Shown here: positions 9,152-18,763 of the stretch, piece by piece
Numbering within the stretch: the stretch's first letter is position 1
How the letters are laid out: each line of letters opens with the position of its first letter
NCBI GenBank assembly: GCA_965262665.1
Contig: CBDHFR010000004.1
Location: 1,736,001-1,800,000, forward strand
Direction: 5' to 3'
DNA length: 64,000 nucleotides
Source of the DNA: CBDBND01 sp965262665
Lineage (GTDB): Bacteria; Pseudomonadota; Alphaproteobacteria; Rhodospirillales; Rhodospirillaceae
Translations under genes and position numbers: made by a program
Notes under the pieces: generated by a model
What the model was told of the DNA's origin: nothing
What the model saw: the letters and a program-made list of their open reading frames with translations, nothing else
Databases searched by the model: none

Positions 9152-9481
9152 TAGACACCGAATCGCTGTACAGACTTGTAACGGCTTCGTCCGACATGGC
9201 TGCAGAAGCCTCACCATACATCGCAGCGAATTCAGGGGGGGGGGTCGCCGGAAGGGAGACACTTCTGGATTGAGCGAGCGCCATCTGGCTCGTCGTCGTC
9301 ATGCAGAAACTTAGGATCAACATCACAAACCCCCTCGCAAGGCGGGTTGCTTTACAGCTTAGAGACTGCGTGCAGTCTGATAAATTAGAATAAATTTGGC
9401 TGCTACTAGTCATGGTGCGCCCTGTTCAGATCGTCAGTTTATGCTACCGCCTATAAGAGCAAGACCGGCTAGAGCGCGAAA

Positions 9482-10993
9482 TCACTCTCCGGTCATTTTC
9501 TCGTAGCCCAACCCCCGGTCCGTAATGGTGATATTGGTAATGCCCGGCCGGGCCACAACCGTGTTGGCATGGCTGATGAGAAAAATGGTCGGGGCAAGAT
9601 CGTGCATCTCCGCCATGATGTCCTGAAGTGCACGATCACGGGTGTCAGGATCGAACATGGTACCGGTGGCTTCGATCGCAGGTACAAGCGACGGCTCGCA
9701 AAAAAATGGATTGGGTTTAAGGCAAGAGTATTGTTCTAGGGCACGAATGGTGTCGCGGTAGGCACCGGCGTTCCACACCACAGAGAGTACTTCCGCATCT
9801 CCCCATTCACTGGAAAAGTATTTCTGCAGCCATTGGCTGGCGACCACCGCCCGCACATTGAGAGTCACGCCGACGCGGGCTAAGTCCTGAGATGCTTTTT
9901 CATAGATGACTTGCGCCTGGCCGATCTCCACTTCGGCATCCAATTCAAACCCGTCGGCATAGCCCGCCTCTTCTAAAAGTGCGCGGGCACGGTCGGGATC
10001 ATAGGGGTACGGTTTGATATCTGGGTTGTAGCCGGCGGTGCCAGCGATGGCACCCTGCCCGACGGGATCCACTTCGTTGTAGTAAAACGCTTGGGCGATG
10101 GCCACTTTGTCGACGGCATAGTTGAGCGCCTGGCGCACGCGGATATCACGCAGCGGTGAGTCCTCCGCGCCGAGGTTGGATAGCGCCAGTGCACGAATTT
10201 GCGGCACTTGCTGAACGATCACCTGAAAACCGGCAGCGCGTAAATATTGGATGTCATCGAAAGCCACTTGAACGGTGATGTCGATTTCATCCGATTCCAA
10301 CGCTTGACGACGAACGATGGAGTCCCTGAGGGGATAGATCATGTCGAGATGATCAAAGTGCACCGGCGCGCGCCAACTCGTTGTGTTGGCATAGAGGTGA
10401 CTGCGGCCGCCGTCCCCATTCCAGTTTTCAACGATGTAAGACCCTGTGCCAACGGGATTTAGAGCATATTCTTGCCGGCTAAGAGATGCCCAGGCCCGCG
10501 GCGCCACCATCATGATCAGGCTGAGACGTTTGGGCAGAATGGCATCGGGTGTACGGGTGACCATTTCAATGGTGAGATCGTCAATGACTCTGACACCGGA
10601 CACAGCTTTGAGTTCGCTGGCCATCATTGCCGTTTTGCCTTCGGGACCGATCAACCAACCGATGGCCTGCGCTACGGCTTCAGCATTAAATGGTTCTCCG
10701 TTTGAAAACGTCACACCAGGCCGAAGACGAAAAACCCATGAGGTATCGGATGTGGCCTCCCAAGAGAGAGCCAGTTCGGGAACAATATTTCCGTTGACAT
10801 CGATTCGAGTCAGCGCGTCGAAAATGGTCGACGGGATTTGCGTCACCGCGGAAACAAGCGACATATAGGGATTTCCGAGGGTGCTGGTTTTAGCCGGCAC
10901 ACCAACGCGCAAGGTTTCGGCTTGGAGTTGACCTACCCAAAGAAACGGCCACAGAACGGCAGCGGTAAACGTAATAGCAAATGAACGCTTCAT
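9482..10993 (-). CDS. ABC-type peptide/solute-binding protein, family 5
   Basis: About 503 residues, periplasmic SBP_bac_5 fold, binding oligopeptides or other small ligands for an ABC importer. I place the start at MKRSFAITFTAAVLWPFLWVG, a clean Sec signal ending near LQAE; an in-frame ATG 15 codons upstream is possible. Family features are TLGNPYMSLVSAVTQIPSTIFDALTRID, LSWEATSDTSWVFRLRPGVTFSNGEPF and RDIRVRQALNYAVDKVAIAQAFYYNEVDP. No permease or ATPase genes lie nearby. It is divergent from the nitrilase-like gene at 11076, 82 bp apart, so the two may share a control region. Its 3' end is the source of the relics at 6699 and 7719. Confidence 0.9.
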   Translation of the reverse strand: MKRSFAITFTAAVLWPFLWVGQLQAETLRVGVPAKTSTLGNPYMSLVSAVTQIPSTIFDALTRIDVNGNIVPELALSWEATSDTSWVFRLRPGVTFSNGEPFNAEAVAQAIGWLIGPEGKTAMMASELKAVSGVRVIDDLTIEMVTRTPDAILPKRLSLIMMVAPRAWASLSRQEYALNPVGTGSYIVENWNGDGGRSHLYANTTSWRAPVHFDHLDMIYPLRDSIVRRQALESDEIDITVQVAFDDIQYLRAAGFQVIVQQVPQIRALALSNLGAEDSPLRDIRVRQALNYAVDKVAIAQAFYYNEVDPVGQGAIAGTAGYNPDIKPYPYDPDRARALLEEAGYADGFELDAEVEIGQAQVIYEKASQDLARVGVTLNVRAVVASQWLQKYFSSEWGDAEVLSVVWNAGAYRDTIRALEQYSCLKPNPFFCEPSLVPAIEATGTMFDPDTRDRALQDIMAEMHDLAPTIFLISHANTVVARPGITNITITDRGLGYEKMTGE

Positions 10994-11075
10994 CTTGTCT
11001 TGTGGCCTTTCTGCAACCCAGTCACCATACCCGTTCATGCGGAGTGTAGGGCTTTAAACAGGGAGAGGCCAAGTT

Positions 11076-12149
11076 ATGGTACCCATATTCACGGCGGCGG
11101 CTGTCCAGGCCAATGTATGGCCGGTGTATGCGTCACGCTCAGGTGAAGCGATGATGGAGCATAAAGAAAAGAATATCAGCCGCGCCATCGATTTGATTTT
11201 GAGACTGGCGGAATGGAATCCGGCCAAGATTTATGCGCTACCCGAGTTCTTCATGACCGGCGCGGGCGGCGTCAACCGGGCGGAAAAAGACCGGGAGAAA
11301 ATCTGTATTCGCATTCCTGGCCCTGAAATGGAGCGATTCGGCGAAGCCGCGAAACAGGCCGACGCCTATATCGCCGGCATGGTCTGGGAAATCATGGACG
11401 ACTGGCCGGGCCGCTATTGGAACACCGCCTTCATCGTCGCGCCGTCTGGAGAGTGCGTGCTCAAATATCACAAGCACTACGACCCTACGGGCAAGACCAA
11501 GCCAGGTGACGTGCTGGATGAATACGTCGACCGGTATGGCGAAGACCAATTGTTCCCGGTGGTGGACACACCCTATGGCCGGCTTGGCTGCCTAACCTGT
11601 TACGACATCAATTTCCCCGAAATGGCTCGCTGTCTGGCGCTCAATGGGGCTGAGATTCTGCTCCATCCCACATCGGAAGGCCGTGCGCCATTCATGCTGG
11701 AAGATGTCGGCGGCTGGGAGATTGGCAAACGCAGCCGGGCCTATGAAAACCTGTGTTACCTCATCTCCGCTAATCAAGGGCAGTTCCTCGGCTCGGATTT
11801 TCCCACCGATCGCATGCGCGGTCGCTCCCAGATCATCGATTTCACCGGATGCGTGGTGAATATCGGCGAAACCACGAGCGAAGTGATTATCCAGGCCGAC
11901 ATCGAACTGGAACGCCTGCGGCAGAAACGCAGTCAGATGCAGATGAACTTCGTCGCGCAGCTGCAAACTGAGGTGCACGCCCGGCAATACGCGCGCAAAA
12001 CAATGTGGCCGGCTCGGCTATGGGCCGACGCGCCCCCGCAGGGGGATCTAGGCAACATCAAAAAGGGCCGCGACGTGATTCAAGGGCTGCTAAAGGGCGG
12101 TACGTTTGTTGCGCCGGGCTCTCAGATGGACAAAGACAGCTACGTGTAA
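11076..12149 (+). CDS. carbon-nitrogen hydrolase (nitrilase superfamily), complete catalytic triad
   Basis: A 357-residue cytosolic hydrolase acting on nitrile, amide or carbamoyl C-N bonds. The Glu-Lys-Cys triad is visible: Glu57 in ALPEFFMTG, Lys133 in KYHKHYD, Cys175 in GCLTCYDINFPE. The second structural Glu of many family members lies in the same stretch. The C-terminal 60 residues (ARQYARKTMWPARLWADAPP onward) extend past the core domain. It heads a plus-strand operon followed at 36 bp by the SGNH hydrolase. Together with the adjacent binding protein it suggests uptake and hydrolysis of an amide- or nitrile-like compound, but the substrate is unknown. Confidence 0.9.
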   Translation: MVPIFTAAAVQANVWPVYASRSGEAMMEHKEKNISRAIDLILRLAEWNPAKIYALPEFFMTGAGGVNRAEKDREKICIRIPGPEMERFGEAAKQADAYIAGMVWEIMDDWPGRYWNTAFIVAPSGECVLKYHKHYDPTGKTKPGDVLDEYVDRYGEDQLFPVVDTPYGRLGCLTCYDINFPEMARCLALNGAEILLHPTSEGRAPFMLEDVGGWEIGKRSRAYENLCYLISANQGQFLGSDFPTDRMRGRSQIIDFTGCVVNIGETTSEVIIQADIELERLRQKRSQMQMNFVAQLQTEVHARQYARKTMWPARLWADAPPQGDLGNIKKGRDVIQGLLKGGTFVAPGSQMDKDSYV

Positions 12150-12185
12150 GCGCTGATCGTTTTGAAACCCGTGCGGTAACGAATC

Positions 12186-13373
12186 ATGACCACGCGCAGT
12201 CCACGGCAACGACCATCCCGGCTTGCCATATTGGGCATGATTGCTTTGGGATCGGTCTTGGCCGTCCTTCTGTGGTCTTTGAATGCGGCGGATTATCGTC
12301 ATGAGCTGGCAGCCGGTGTTCTGGCTGGCACATTGCTCGCCGCCTGTTCCAGCAAGGTTTTGTCGGAACGGTGGCGTAACGCGCTCCTTTCAGCCGGCGT
12401 CGTCGTATTCATGCTGGGTGCCGCCGAAACCTATTTGACTTCCACAAACCCGTCGGCGAAATCACGGAATGTGGAGCAAACCTTCAGCGGTACATTGTCA
12501 CAGACCCACACCACATTGGGATATGCACCGCCGACGTCAACCCAAGTGCGGGTGACGCGCACCGTCGCCAAAAATCCGGGCGATATCATTTATGACGTTA
12601 CCTATTCCTTGGATGATCACGCACGGCGTACGGTTCCCGAAGTACAAACAGGGAATGACTGTGTACTGTTTTTCGGTGGTTCGTTCACTTGGGGTGAAGG
12701 TGTCGAAGACCATCAGACCATACCCCGTCAATTTTCTGTCGCGTCTGGACTTGCTGTGAATGCCGTCAATTTCGGTTATGCGGGATACGGGCCCAATCAC
12801 ATGCTGCGTGCCATAGAAGACGGCGTCTTGTCGAGCGCGTGTGACAGCCAAATACGCGCCGTGTTCTATACCGCCATCCCCGTTCATTATTTGCGGTCTG
12901 CTGGATTGGTCGATTGGGGTCCTAAATCCCCGCGCTACGTTTTTAACGAAAACGCCGAAGCCATACGTTTTGCCGGTCCTCTGTATGCGGACATGCAGGA
13001 CTTTGTCGACTTTCAACGCCGCCGTCAAAGTGCCCTGATTATTGAGGTTTGGAATCTGGCTAAAAGACCTTCAGCTTTATCGGTCAATTCGGCCATCGTC
13101 AGGGAAGCCGCATCGCGGATAGAGGCAGAATTGGGCGGCCCTTTTGTCATTCTATATTGGGATCTCATTGAATCGGGTCGTGACCCTCAACTTACGACAC
13201 TTAAAGAGAGCGGTTTTTCTACATTTCTTGTTTCAGAGCTGTTGACCCGTGATCAAATGACGAATTTGCGCATCCCCGGCGATGGCCATCCCAATGCGGA
13301 AGCGTATAAACTGCTCGGCCATGCACTTTACAAAAGACTGACGCCCACCCCTAATCACCCCATCCATCGTTGA
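12186..13373 (+). CDS. membrane-anchored SGNH/GDSL-type hydrolase
   Basis: A 395-residue protein. Two N-terminal hydrophobic segments (about residues 13-32 and 42-80) would anchor it in the inner membrane. The rest has SGNH landmarks: block I FFGGSFTWGEG with the likely nucleophile Ser166, VNFGYAGYGPNH as the Gly/Asn region, and near the C-terminus IPGDGHPNAEAYKLLG with Asp and His. Such proteins usually act as esterases or O-acyl-modifying enzymes. It sits between two nitrilase-superfamily genes with a 9-bp gap downstream, so it is probably cotranscribed and part of the same pathway. Confidence 0.8.
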   Translation: MTTRSPRQRPSRLAILGMIALGSVLAVLLWSLNAADYRHELAAGVLAGTLLAACSSKVLSERWRNALLSAGVVVFMLGAAETYLTSTNPSAKSRNVEQTFSGTLSQTHTTLGYAPPTSTQVRVTRTVAKNPGDIIYDVTYSLDDHARRTVPEVQTGNDCVLFFGGSFTWGEGVEDHQTIPRQFSVASGLAVNAVNFGYAGYGPNHMLRAIEDGVLSSACDSQIRAVFYTAIPVHYLRSAGLVDWGPKSPRYVFNENAEAIRFAGPLYADMQDFVDFQRRRQSALIIEVWNLAKRPSALSVNSAIVREAASRIEAELGGPFVILYWDLIESGRDPQLTTLKESGFSTFLVSELLTRDQMTNLRIPGDGHPNAEAYKLLGHALYKRLTPTPNHPIHR

Positions 13374-13382
13374 GGCCGCACC

Positions 13383-14459
13383 ATGATCCCCCGATACTAT
13401 GCTCTCGCTTGCCAAACCATCGTCAACCCCATCCGCGCCGACGTGTCCGGCCCTGAAGAAGGCCGCACCGTCATCAAGGAAAATTTGGATGCGGCTTTGG
13501 ACCTGATGAAAAAAGGTCTGGGCAACGGACTGGGCGCGGTCAAACTGGTGACCTTCCCGGAAATGTTCCTCACCCTCGCTCCGGCCGCTTGGCGAGGACG
13601 TAAGTCCAGGGACTGGCTGGATGTGGGGTGTGTCGAAGTACCCGGTCCTGAATTGGAACCGCTGTTCCAGGCGGCGCGGGATTTCAATGTCTACATTGGT
13701 GCCAACGCTTACGAATACGATCCTAAATGGGAAAACCGATACTTCAATTGTTCCTTCTTGGTAGATCCCAAGGGTGAGGTGATTCTCAAGTACCGGCGCC
13801 TGCATTCTCTGAGCACCCCCTCACCCCACGATTTTCTTGACGAATATGTCCAGGTGGAAGGCTGGGATGCGCTCTGGCCGGTCGCCGACACCGAGATTGG
13901 CCGCATCGCTATGTTCCCCTGCATGGAGATTACCAAGCCGGAAGTGGCGCGCATGTTGGCCATGAAGGGCGCGGAGATTCTTTTGCACCCCACATCGGAC
14001 TCACCTGACTTCCCAGGCTGGAGCGCGTGCAAACAAGCCCGGGCTCTGGAAAACAACTGTTATCTTATAACGACCAACACTGGTGGCTGGGTCAGCCGGC
14101 GTGGATTCCTCGAATCCACCAACGCCGGTGGCACCAAGATCATCGATTACTACGGCAACATCATCAATGAATGTGTACCGTCCGGTGAAAGCATGAAAAC
14201 AAGGGCGCTCATCGATATCGAACAGTTGCGCGCGCACCGCCATTCCAACAACAGCTTCAACCTCATCGCTCAACTGCGCACGGAGCTATATACGGAATAC
14301 CAAAAGACCATCACGCCACCCAACCGCTTCCGCAACGGCATGGAAGACCAATCTCAGTTACGCGGGCTCTACAAGGAAGTGATGGATAAGATGACTGCTA
14401 ACGGTCTTTTCCCTCCCCCTTTACATGAAGGTGTGGCGGAAGAAGCCAAGGACGGATGA
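13383..14459 (+). CDS. carbon-nitrogen hydrolase family protein with Arg at the usual Lys position
   Basis: A 358-residue nitrilase-superfamily protein, paralogous to the one at 11076. Glu60 (VTFPEMFL) and Cys180 (AMFPCMEITKPE) of the triad are present. The catalytic Lys motif, normally YRKxH, reads KYRRLHS, so Arg139 replaces the expected Lys unless the preceding Lys136 takes its role. The FLDEYV and GAEILLHPTSD segments match the paralogue. It is followed after 1 nt by the DUF1330 gene, so translation is likely coupled. Possible altered specificity or reduced activity is an inference from one residue. Confidence 0.85.
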   Translation: MIPRYYALACQTIVNPIRADVSGPEEGRTVIKENLDAALDLMKKGLGNGLGAVKLVTFPEMFLTLAPAAWRGRKSRDWLDVGCVEVPGPELEPLFQAARDFNVYIGANAYEYDPKWENRYFNCSFLVDPKGEVILKYRRLHSLSTPSPHDFLDEYVQVEGWDALWPVADTEIGRIAMFPCMEITKPEVARMLAMKGAEILLHPTSDSPDFPGWSACKQARALENNCYLITTNTGGWVSRRGFLESTNAGGTKIIDYYGNIINECVPSGESMKTRALIDIEQLRAHRHSNNSFNLIAQLRTELYTEYQKTITPPNRFRNGMEDQSQLRGLYKEVMDKMTANGLFPPPLHEGVAEEAKDG

Positions 14460-14460
14460 C

Positions 14461-15171
14461 ATGAAATTTTTCAAGACATTTAGTGTGACTTTGTTTGCGG
14501 TTCTATTGAACTTTGGCGCGTTTGCCCAATCCGAAACAAGCGAAGGTCCCCCCGGCTACATCTATGTCACTGGCTGGTACAAAGACGCAGGAACATTCCA
14601 CGAATACGGCCTGGCTGTGGGTCCCGTCCTCCGGGAATACGGCTTTGAGGGCTCTTTTCTCGGGCTCGAGGGGATCAACCTGCGTGTCATCGAAGGGGAT
14701 TGGATTCCCGGCCGCATCATGCTGATCAAGTTCCCCTCGGAAGGCCATGTGAAGAGTTTCTGGTGGAGCGACGCTTATCAGGAAGTCAAAAAGATCCGTG
14801 ATCCCATTTCCGCTGTGGACATTGCTCAGGTCGACGGCGTACCGGGTGTGACACCTTTGATGAACGATGAATCAGCCTATTTGGTTTTCCTGTCCAAAAT
14901 CGAGGACATCAAAACCATTAGAGAACAGTATTCGGTACAGGCGCGGGCTCTTATCCAACAATATGGCGGCCAGTTCATTGTTACCGCCACGCGCACCAAT
15001 GCGGAATTGTTGGAAGGCACCCTTCCCAATGCCACCGTGGTGTTTGTCGAGTTTCCAAACGTTGAAGCTATGCGGAGCTTCTGGAACGACCCCAAATACC
15101 GGCGTTTGTCGGAAATCCGCAAGGCGACCGGCAAATGGTCCGTGGCAGAAGTCGTGCCACAGCCGCAGTAA
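14461..15171 (+). CDS. secreted protein with two DUF1330-like domains
   Basis: A 236-residue protein with a Sec signal (MKFFKTFSVTLFAVLLNFGAFAQ). Two ferredoxin-like DUF1330 repeats follow: residues about 30-120, with RIMLIKFPSEGHVKSFWWSDAYQEV, and about 130-230, with TVVFVEFPNVEAMRSFWNDPKYRRL. The repeated F-P-x-x-x-x-x-x-S-F-W pattern is diagnostic. I prefer the start at 14461, just after the previous stop, because it gives a clean signal peptide; 14425 is also in frame. DUF1330 has no firmly assigned function, though dimeric alpha-beta barrels of this type often act on small molecules. A broken paralogue lies at 50445. Confidence 0.85.
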   Translation: MKFFKTFSVTLFAVLLNFGAFAQSETSEGPPGYIYVTGWYKDAGTFHEYGLAVGPVLREYGFEGSFLGLEGINLRVIEGDWIPGRIMLIKFPSEGHVKSFWWSDAYQEVKKIRDPISAVDIAQVDGVPGVTPLMNDESAYLVFLSKIEDIKTIREQYSVQARALIQQYGGQFIVTATRTNAELLEGTLPNATVVFVEFPNVEAMRSFWNDPKYRRLSEIRKATGKWSVAEVVPQPQ

Positions 15172-15850
15172 GCCAAGTTATAAAACACGGGAGACACTCA
15201 TGGCGCGGGACCATATTGAATTTTTTAATCGCGCAGGAAATGCTGCGCACCCCTTTGATGAACAACGGATTTGCAACCGGCTTCCGCGTCGCCGAACTCA
15301 GCCGAGATCATGAAACAGGTGCGGTTTCCTATTTCGGCTCTCTCGCGCCGCAATGGATCCGTCGGGAGAGCGGTTACTACGAGCACGACGTCGAACTCAT
15401 GGTGATGAAGGGCGATCTCCGGATTGGCGATACGGTTCTCGATGCCGGCCACTATAGTTTCATACCGGGAGGATGCCTGTGGGGCGAGTCCTTCTCCGAT
15501 GCTGGATGCGAGCTGTTCATGATGTTTGAGGGGTCGCCTGTATTCATCGAAGCGGACAAAGACCATGCCGGTGCCACAACGGACCTCCGCATCGATGATC
15601 TTGATGCCAAGGGCATGCCTTGGGGGGAGCCGCCGGCCCATCCCGGCCGGCCGGCAGAGGAAGCACCACCGGGACTGGGTGTGAAATACCTGCGCGTCGA
15701 CCCGGACACCAAGGCCTACACCTTGATGGTGCGGCAATCAGAGGGTTGGTTCGATCCCAAGCTGGAGCGGCACTCCATCTGGGAAGAACTGATCCTGCTC
15801 GACGGCGACTACCTCATGGGCAAGATGGGCAAGGTCAACGCCGGGACTTA

Positions 15851-16985
15851 TACCAACGGTCATTGAATTTGACCTTCGTGTGCCCATTTGCGCATACCAA
15901 TCGACATGATTTTCGAGGGCTTGTCGATGAGCTTGTTCCAGGCGTGGCATGCCGCATCGACGATGTCTTCGTAACTGTCGAAGACGCGGTTCGACAGGTA
16001 GGTCTGGCGCAGGTACTGCCAGATGTTTTCGGCCGGGTTCAGCTCCGGCGATCTGGGCGGCAGGAACAGCGGCGTGATGTTGTCGGGGAACTCCAATTCG
16101 GTGGTGGTGTGCCAGCCGGCGCGGTCCATGAGGAGGACGGCGTGTGAGCCGTCGGCGACGGTGCGGCTAATCTCTTCGAGATGGGCCGGCATGGCATGGG
16201 TGTCGGCGAACGGCATCGCCACGGCCGCACCGGTACCGCGCGCCGGGCAGACGGCGCCGAACAGATAGGCGCTCTGGTAGCGCTGGTCCTTGGGCTGACG
16301 CGGACGGCTGCCGGTGCGCGCCCACTGCCGGACGATGCCGTTCTTCTGGCCAAGGCGCATCTCGTCTTGCCACCACAGCTCGACCGGCGTTGCGGGCGGC
16401 AGGTGGGCTACCGCCGCGGCGAGCGCCCGGGGGAAGTTTCTTTAAACGTCTCCAGCATTGCCGCATCTTGGCCTGGATGGCGCACCCGGGCGCTCATGTG
16501 CGAGAAGCCGAGATCGTGCAGCAGGCGCGAGACCGAGCGCTCGTGATACTCCACCCCGAAGCGGTCCCGGATAACCTCCTTGAGGTCGAGCCGGCGCCAG
16601 CGTACGACGCCGTCGCTGTCCGGGTCCGCCTCGACGATCTCCGCCAACGCCACCCTCTCCACCGCCGTCAGCTGCGGAACCGCGCCGGGAGATTTGTGGT
16701 CGTGCAGGCCCTCGGGGCCTGCCTGATTGAACCGGTACACCCAGTCGCGCAGGCTCTGGCGGTCCATGCCGCCAACCGCCGCCGCATCCCTACGGTTCAT
16801 GTCATCATAAACCGCCGCAATCGCCAGAAGGCGGCGCACCTGATTGGGATCTGTCGCTTTGCGCGCCAAGGCCCGCGCTTGGACCGCGTCATAGTCCGTT
16901 CGCAACGGGATCTTCGCCGACATCAAATCCTCCATTTAAAGCCGGCTTTCTATGAATCACATCATTGCGCCGTGGGGAATCCCTA
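15851..16985 (-). mobile_element. IS630-family element inside the cupin gene
   Basis: The boundaries are approximate, set by TA dinucleotides at 15849-15852 and 16984-16985 and by where the cupin reading frame stops and resumes. The ends share a loose CCxACGG..CA..TGA motif. The element carries a two-frame transposase on the minus strand. Confidence 0.7.
15860..16935 (-). pseudogene. IS630 transposase in two frames, all DDE residues present
   Basis: The first frame (16935-16408) encodes two HTH domains (RRLLAIAAVYDDMNRRDAAAV and the winged region FGVEYHERSVSRLLHDLGFS). The second (from about 16440 to 15860) gives FPRALAAAVAHLPPATPVELWW, QDEMRLGQKNG with the first Asp, VLLMDRAGWHTT with the second and PPRSPELNPAENIWQYLRQ with the Glu. 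The frames are offset at TTTAAAGAAAC near 16436; one more A would join them. This could be a programmed shift, an inactivating deletion or a sequencing error. Confidence 0.82.
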
Positions 16986-17226
16986 AAAGAGAATCAATCT
17001 CAACGACCGCTGGTATTACATCTTCCGCGACGGGATCTTTCCACGCGGTCCCCAAGTCAGTAAAAACGGCAGCGTCTGGTTGGGGCGCGGCCCGGGCCCC
17101 ATCGATTTCGACTACTTGGACGAACCCTGGGCCATGGGCTTGGTGGAGAAGTATCTAAATTCTAATCACCTGTTCACCGGCGAACATGAAACCGGTCCGT
17201 GGGGAAGCTGGATGTAGGGCTTCGCC

Positions 17227-18753
17227 CTAATCTTGCCGCGGCAGGGTGACTTTCACGCGCAGGCCACCTTTCGGCCGGTCCAAGAGTTCAATATCGCCAC
17301 CCATCGAACGCACAGCGTTGCGGGCAATGGTCATGCCCAGGCCAGTGCCTCCCGTATCCCGTGACCGAGACCCTTCAATCCGAAAGAAGGGCGTAAACAC
17401 CTGCTCCTTGACGTCGTCCGGAATACCCGGACCGTTGTCGTCAATGAGGATCGTGGTCAGTTCATCATCCGATGACAGATCCACATTCGCCCGGCTGCCA
17501 TAGTTGAGCGCATTGTTAATGAGATTTGACAGGGCGCGCTTCAAGCCCATGGGCCGAATCAATTGCATGAGGGTGTCTGGCCCGGCGTAGGAAACCTTTT
17601 GCCCCGCATCAGACTTATCCGAGACTAAACTCTTGAGCACAGCGGCAACGTCTGTCGGCTCCGGCGGTTCGTTGGCCGCATCGTCACGGGCAAACGCCAG
17701 TGTGGCCTTAATCATCGCTTCCATTTCGTCGAGGTCGGACATTATCTTTGACCGCTGCTCGTCGTCGTCGATAAATTCCGCCCGCAGTCGCATGCGTGTG
17801 ATCGGTGTACGCAGATCATGGGAAATAGCGGCCAGCATTTGCGTGCGGTCTGAAATGAATCGTTTGAGCCGGTCCTGCATGGTGTTGAACGCACGCGCAG
17901 CACGACGCACTTCTCCCGTACCTGATTCGGGCAGAGGCGCAGCGTTAAGACCAACGCCCAGTCGCTCCGCTGCCGTGGCGAATAGGGAAACCGGCTTGGT
18001 CGCCCGCCGAACGGCCCAAATGGCCATGACAGCGACGATCAGTGTAAGGACGGTGGTCAACAAAAATGGCCGCGTGCGAGAACTGGACTCAGTGAGGTCG
18101 AGATCCACCCCCGCATTGAGCCACACGCTCTCACCGACCTGTACAGACGCCCGGACAAAGGGCTGGAAGCTACGAATTTCCCGAAGGGCCCGGTCAATGT
18201 TCAACGTGCCGCGTTCAAAATCAAAGGTTGGACGATTGCGCTCTAATCGAGGTGGCATTGGCGGTTCCGGAGGGTCGTCCGGAGACATTTCGTTTGGTCT
18301 CGGTTGCCGCTGAAGGTCGCGTCGAAACCGTCTCAGTTCCCGCCGCACTTCATCGGGTGTTGGAAACCGTTCCTCGCCAGCGGTCTCGACAATCCTACTA
18401 TCGGTGCGGATATCCGTGCCCTCGGGAAATTCTCGCTCCAACCGGCGAAAAACAATGCGCGATGTAAAGACGTCATCGGATTCGTTGACCAGTGGCCGGC
18501 TGGTTATAACCATGCGCAATCCCGGCGAGTTGAGTCCGCGGATCAAGACCCGTCGTTCTTGAGGTTCCGCCTGTTCGATAATCCTCTTGAAAACGATCAG
18601 CTGGTCCGCAGCTTGGCTTGCCGCGGCGGCGGCGGCCGATTCATCACGAAAGATGATGTAGGTCGCCAGCGACGAGCCATAGAGCAGGATCACGGCCGTC
18701 ACCACCACGGTGAACACCCATCCGCCCAAACTGTCGGGGAGAACACGTTTCAT
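17227..18753 (-). CDS. EnvZ/OmpR-type sensor histidine kinase
   Basis: A 508-residue membrane kinase. TM1 is about residues 12-34 and TM2 about 229-248, flanking a 190-residue periplasmic sensor that is unusually Arg- and Pro-rich (RRELRRFRRDLQRQPRPNE, then PPEPPMPPRLERNRP). HAMP covers about 250-300. The H box is AISHDLRTPITRMRLR with His312, the N box NLINNALNYG, G1 DDNGPGIPDD and G2 GGTGLGMTIA. All core residues are present, so it should be active. It follows the response regulator gene by 10 nt in one operon. The charged periplasmic domain resembles, in its Arg/Asp/Pro bias, the basic PepSY-like protein at 19912. Confidence 0.93.
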   Translation of the reverse strand: MKRVLPDSLGGWVFTVVVTAVILLYGSSLATYIIFRDESAAAAAASQAADQLIVFKRIIEQAEPQERRVLIRGLNSPGLRMVITSRPLVNESDDVFTSRIVFRRLEREFPEGTDIRTDSRIVETAGEERFPTPDEVRRELRRFRRDLQRQPRPNEMSPDDPPEPPMPPRLERNRPTFDFERGTLNIDRALREIRSFQPFVRASVQVGESVWLNAGVDLDLTESSSRTRPFLLTTVLTLIVAVMAIWAVRRATKPVSLFATAAERLGVGLNAAPLPESGTGEVRRAARAFNTMQDRLKRFISDRTQMLAAISHDLRTPITRMRLRAEFIDDDEQRSKIMSDLDEMEAMIKATLAFARDDAANEPPEPTDVAAVLKSLVSDKSDAGQKVSYAGPDTLMQLIRPMGLKRALSNLINNALNYGSRANVDLSSDDELTTILIDDNGPGIPDDVKEQVFTPFFRIEGSRSRDTGGTGLGMTIARNAVRSMGGDIELLDRPKGGLRVKVTLPRQD

Positions 18754-18763
18754 CGATCCACTC

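Larger units (their letters stand above)
7796..9413 (-). pseudogene. secreted SnoaL/DUF4440-like protein, split by IS630
   Basis: The 5' part (9413-9152) encodes a hydrophobic signal segment (GFVMLILSFCMTTTSQMALAQ) and PPEFAAMYGEASAAMSDEAVTSLYSDSV. The 3' part (8090-7796) encodes SIGTEGAMRVMDGNAQQRAELAGFF, then FAFTRLRWELSNATG and STYVLRAEEAGWRAVGI, typical of SnoaL-like small-ligand folds. Removing the IS630 and one TA copy joins them in frame as SDSVSSIGTEGAMRV, giving about 180 residues. A run of ten G (9235-9244) encodes the Pro-rich segment after the signal. It was probably a periplasmic binding or isomerase-like protein in the neighbouring catabolic block. Confidence 0.8.
15200..17217 (+). 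pseudogene. cupin-domain protein, frameshifted and split by IS630
   Basis: The gene starts at 15200 after GGGAGA and encodes MARDHIEF; a six-T run at 15221-15226 is one base too long, and the continuing frame reads IAQEMLRTPLMNNGFATGF. The cupin core follows (YYEHDVELMVMKGDLRIGD, DAGHYSFIPGG, EELILLDGDYLMGKMG). At about 15850 an IS630 element interrupts it. The 3' end resumes near 16987 with RINLNDRWYYIFRDG, then FDYLDEPWAMGLVEKYLNS and TAG at 17217. It would be the last gene of the nitrilase operon. Cupins bind metals and often catalyse isomerisation, oxygenation or decarboxylation. Confidence 0.8.

Noticed and set aside
8412..9314. 300-codon plus-strand frame over the second IS630
   Set aside because: Antisense to the IS630 transposase, with no family match.
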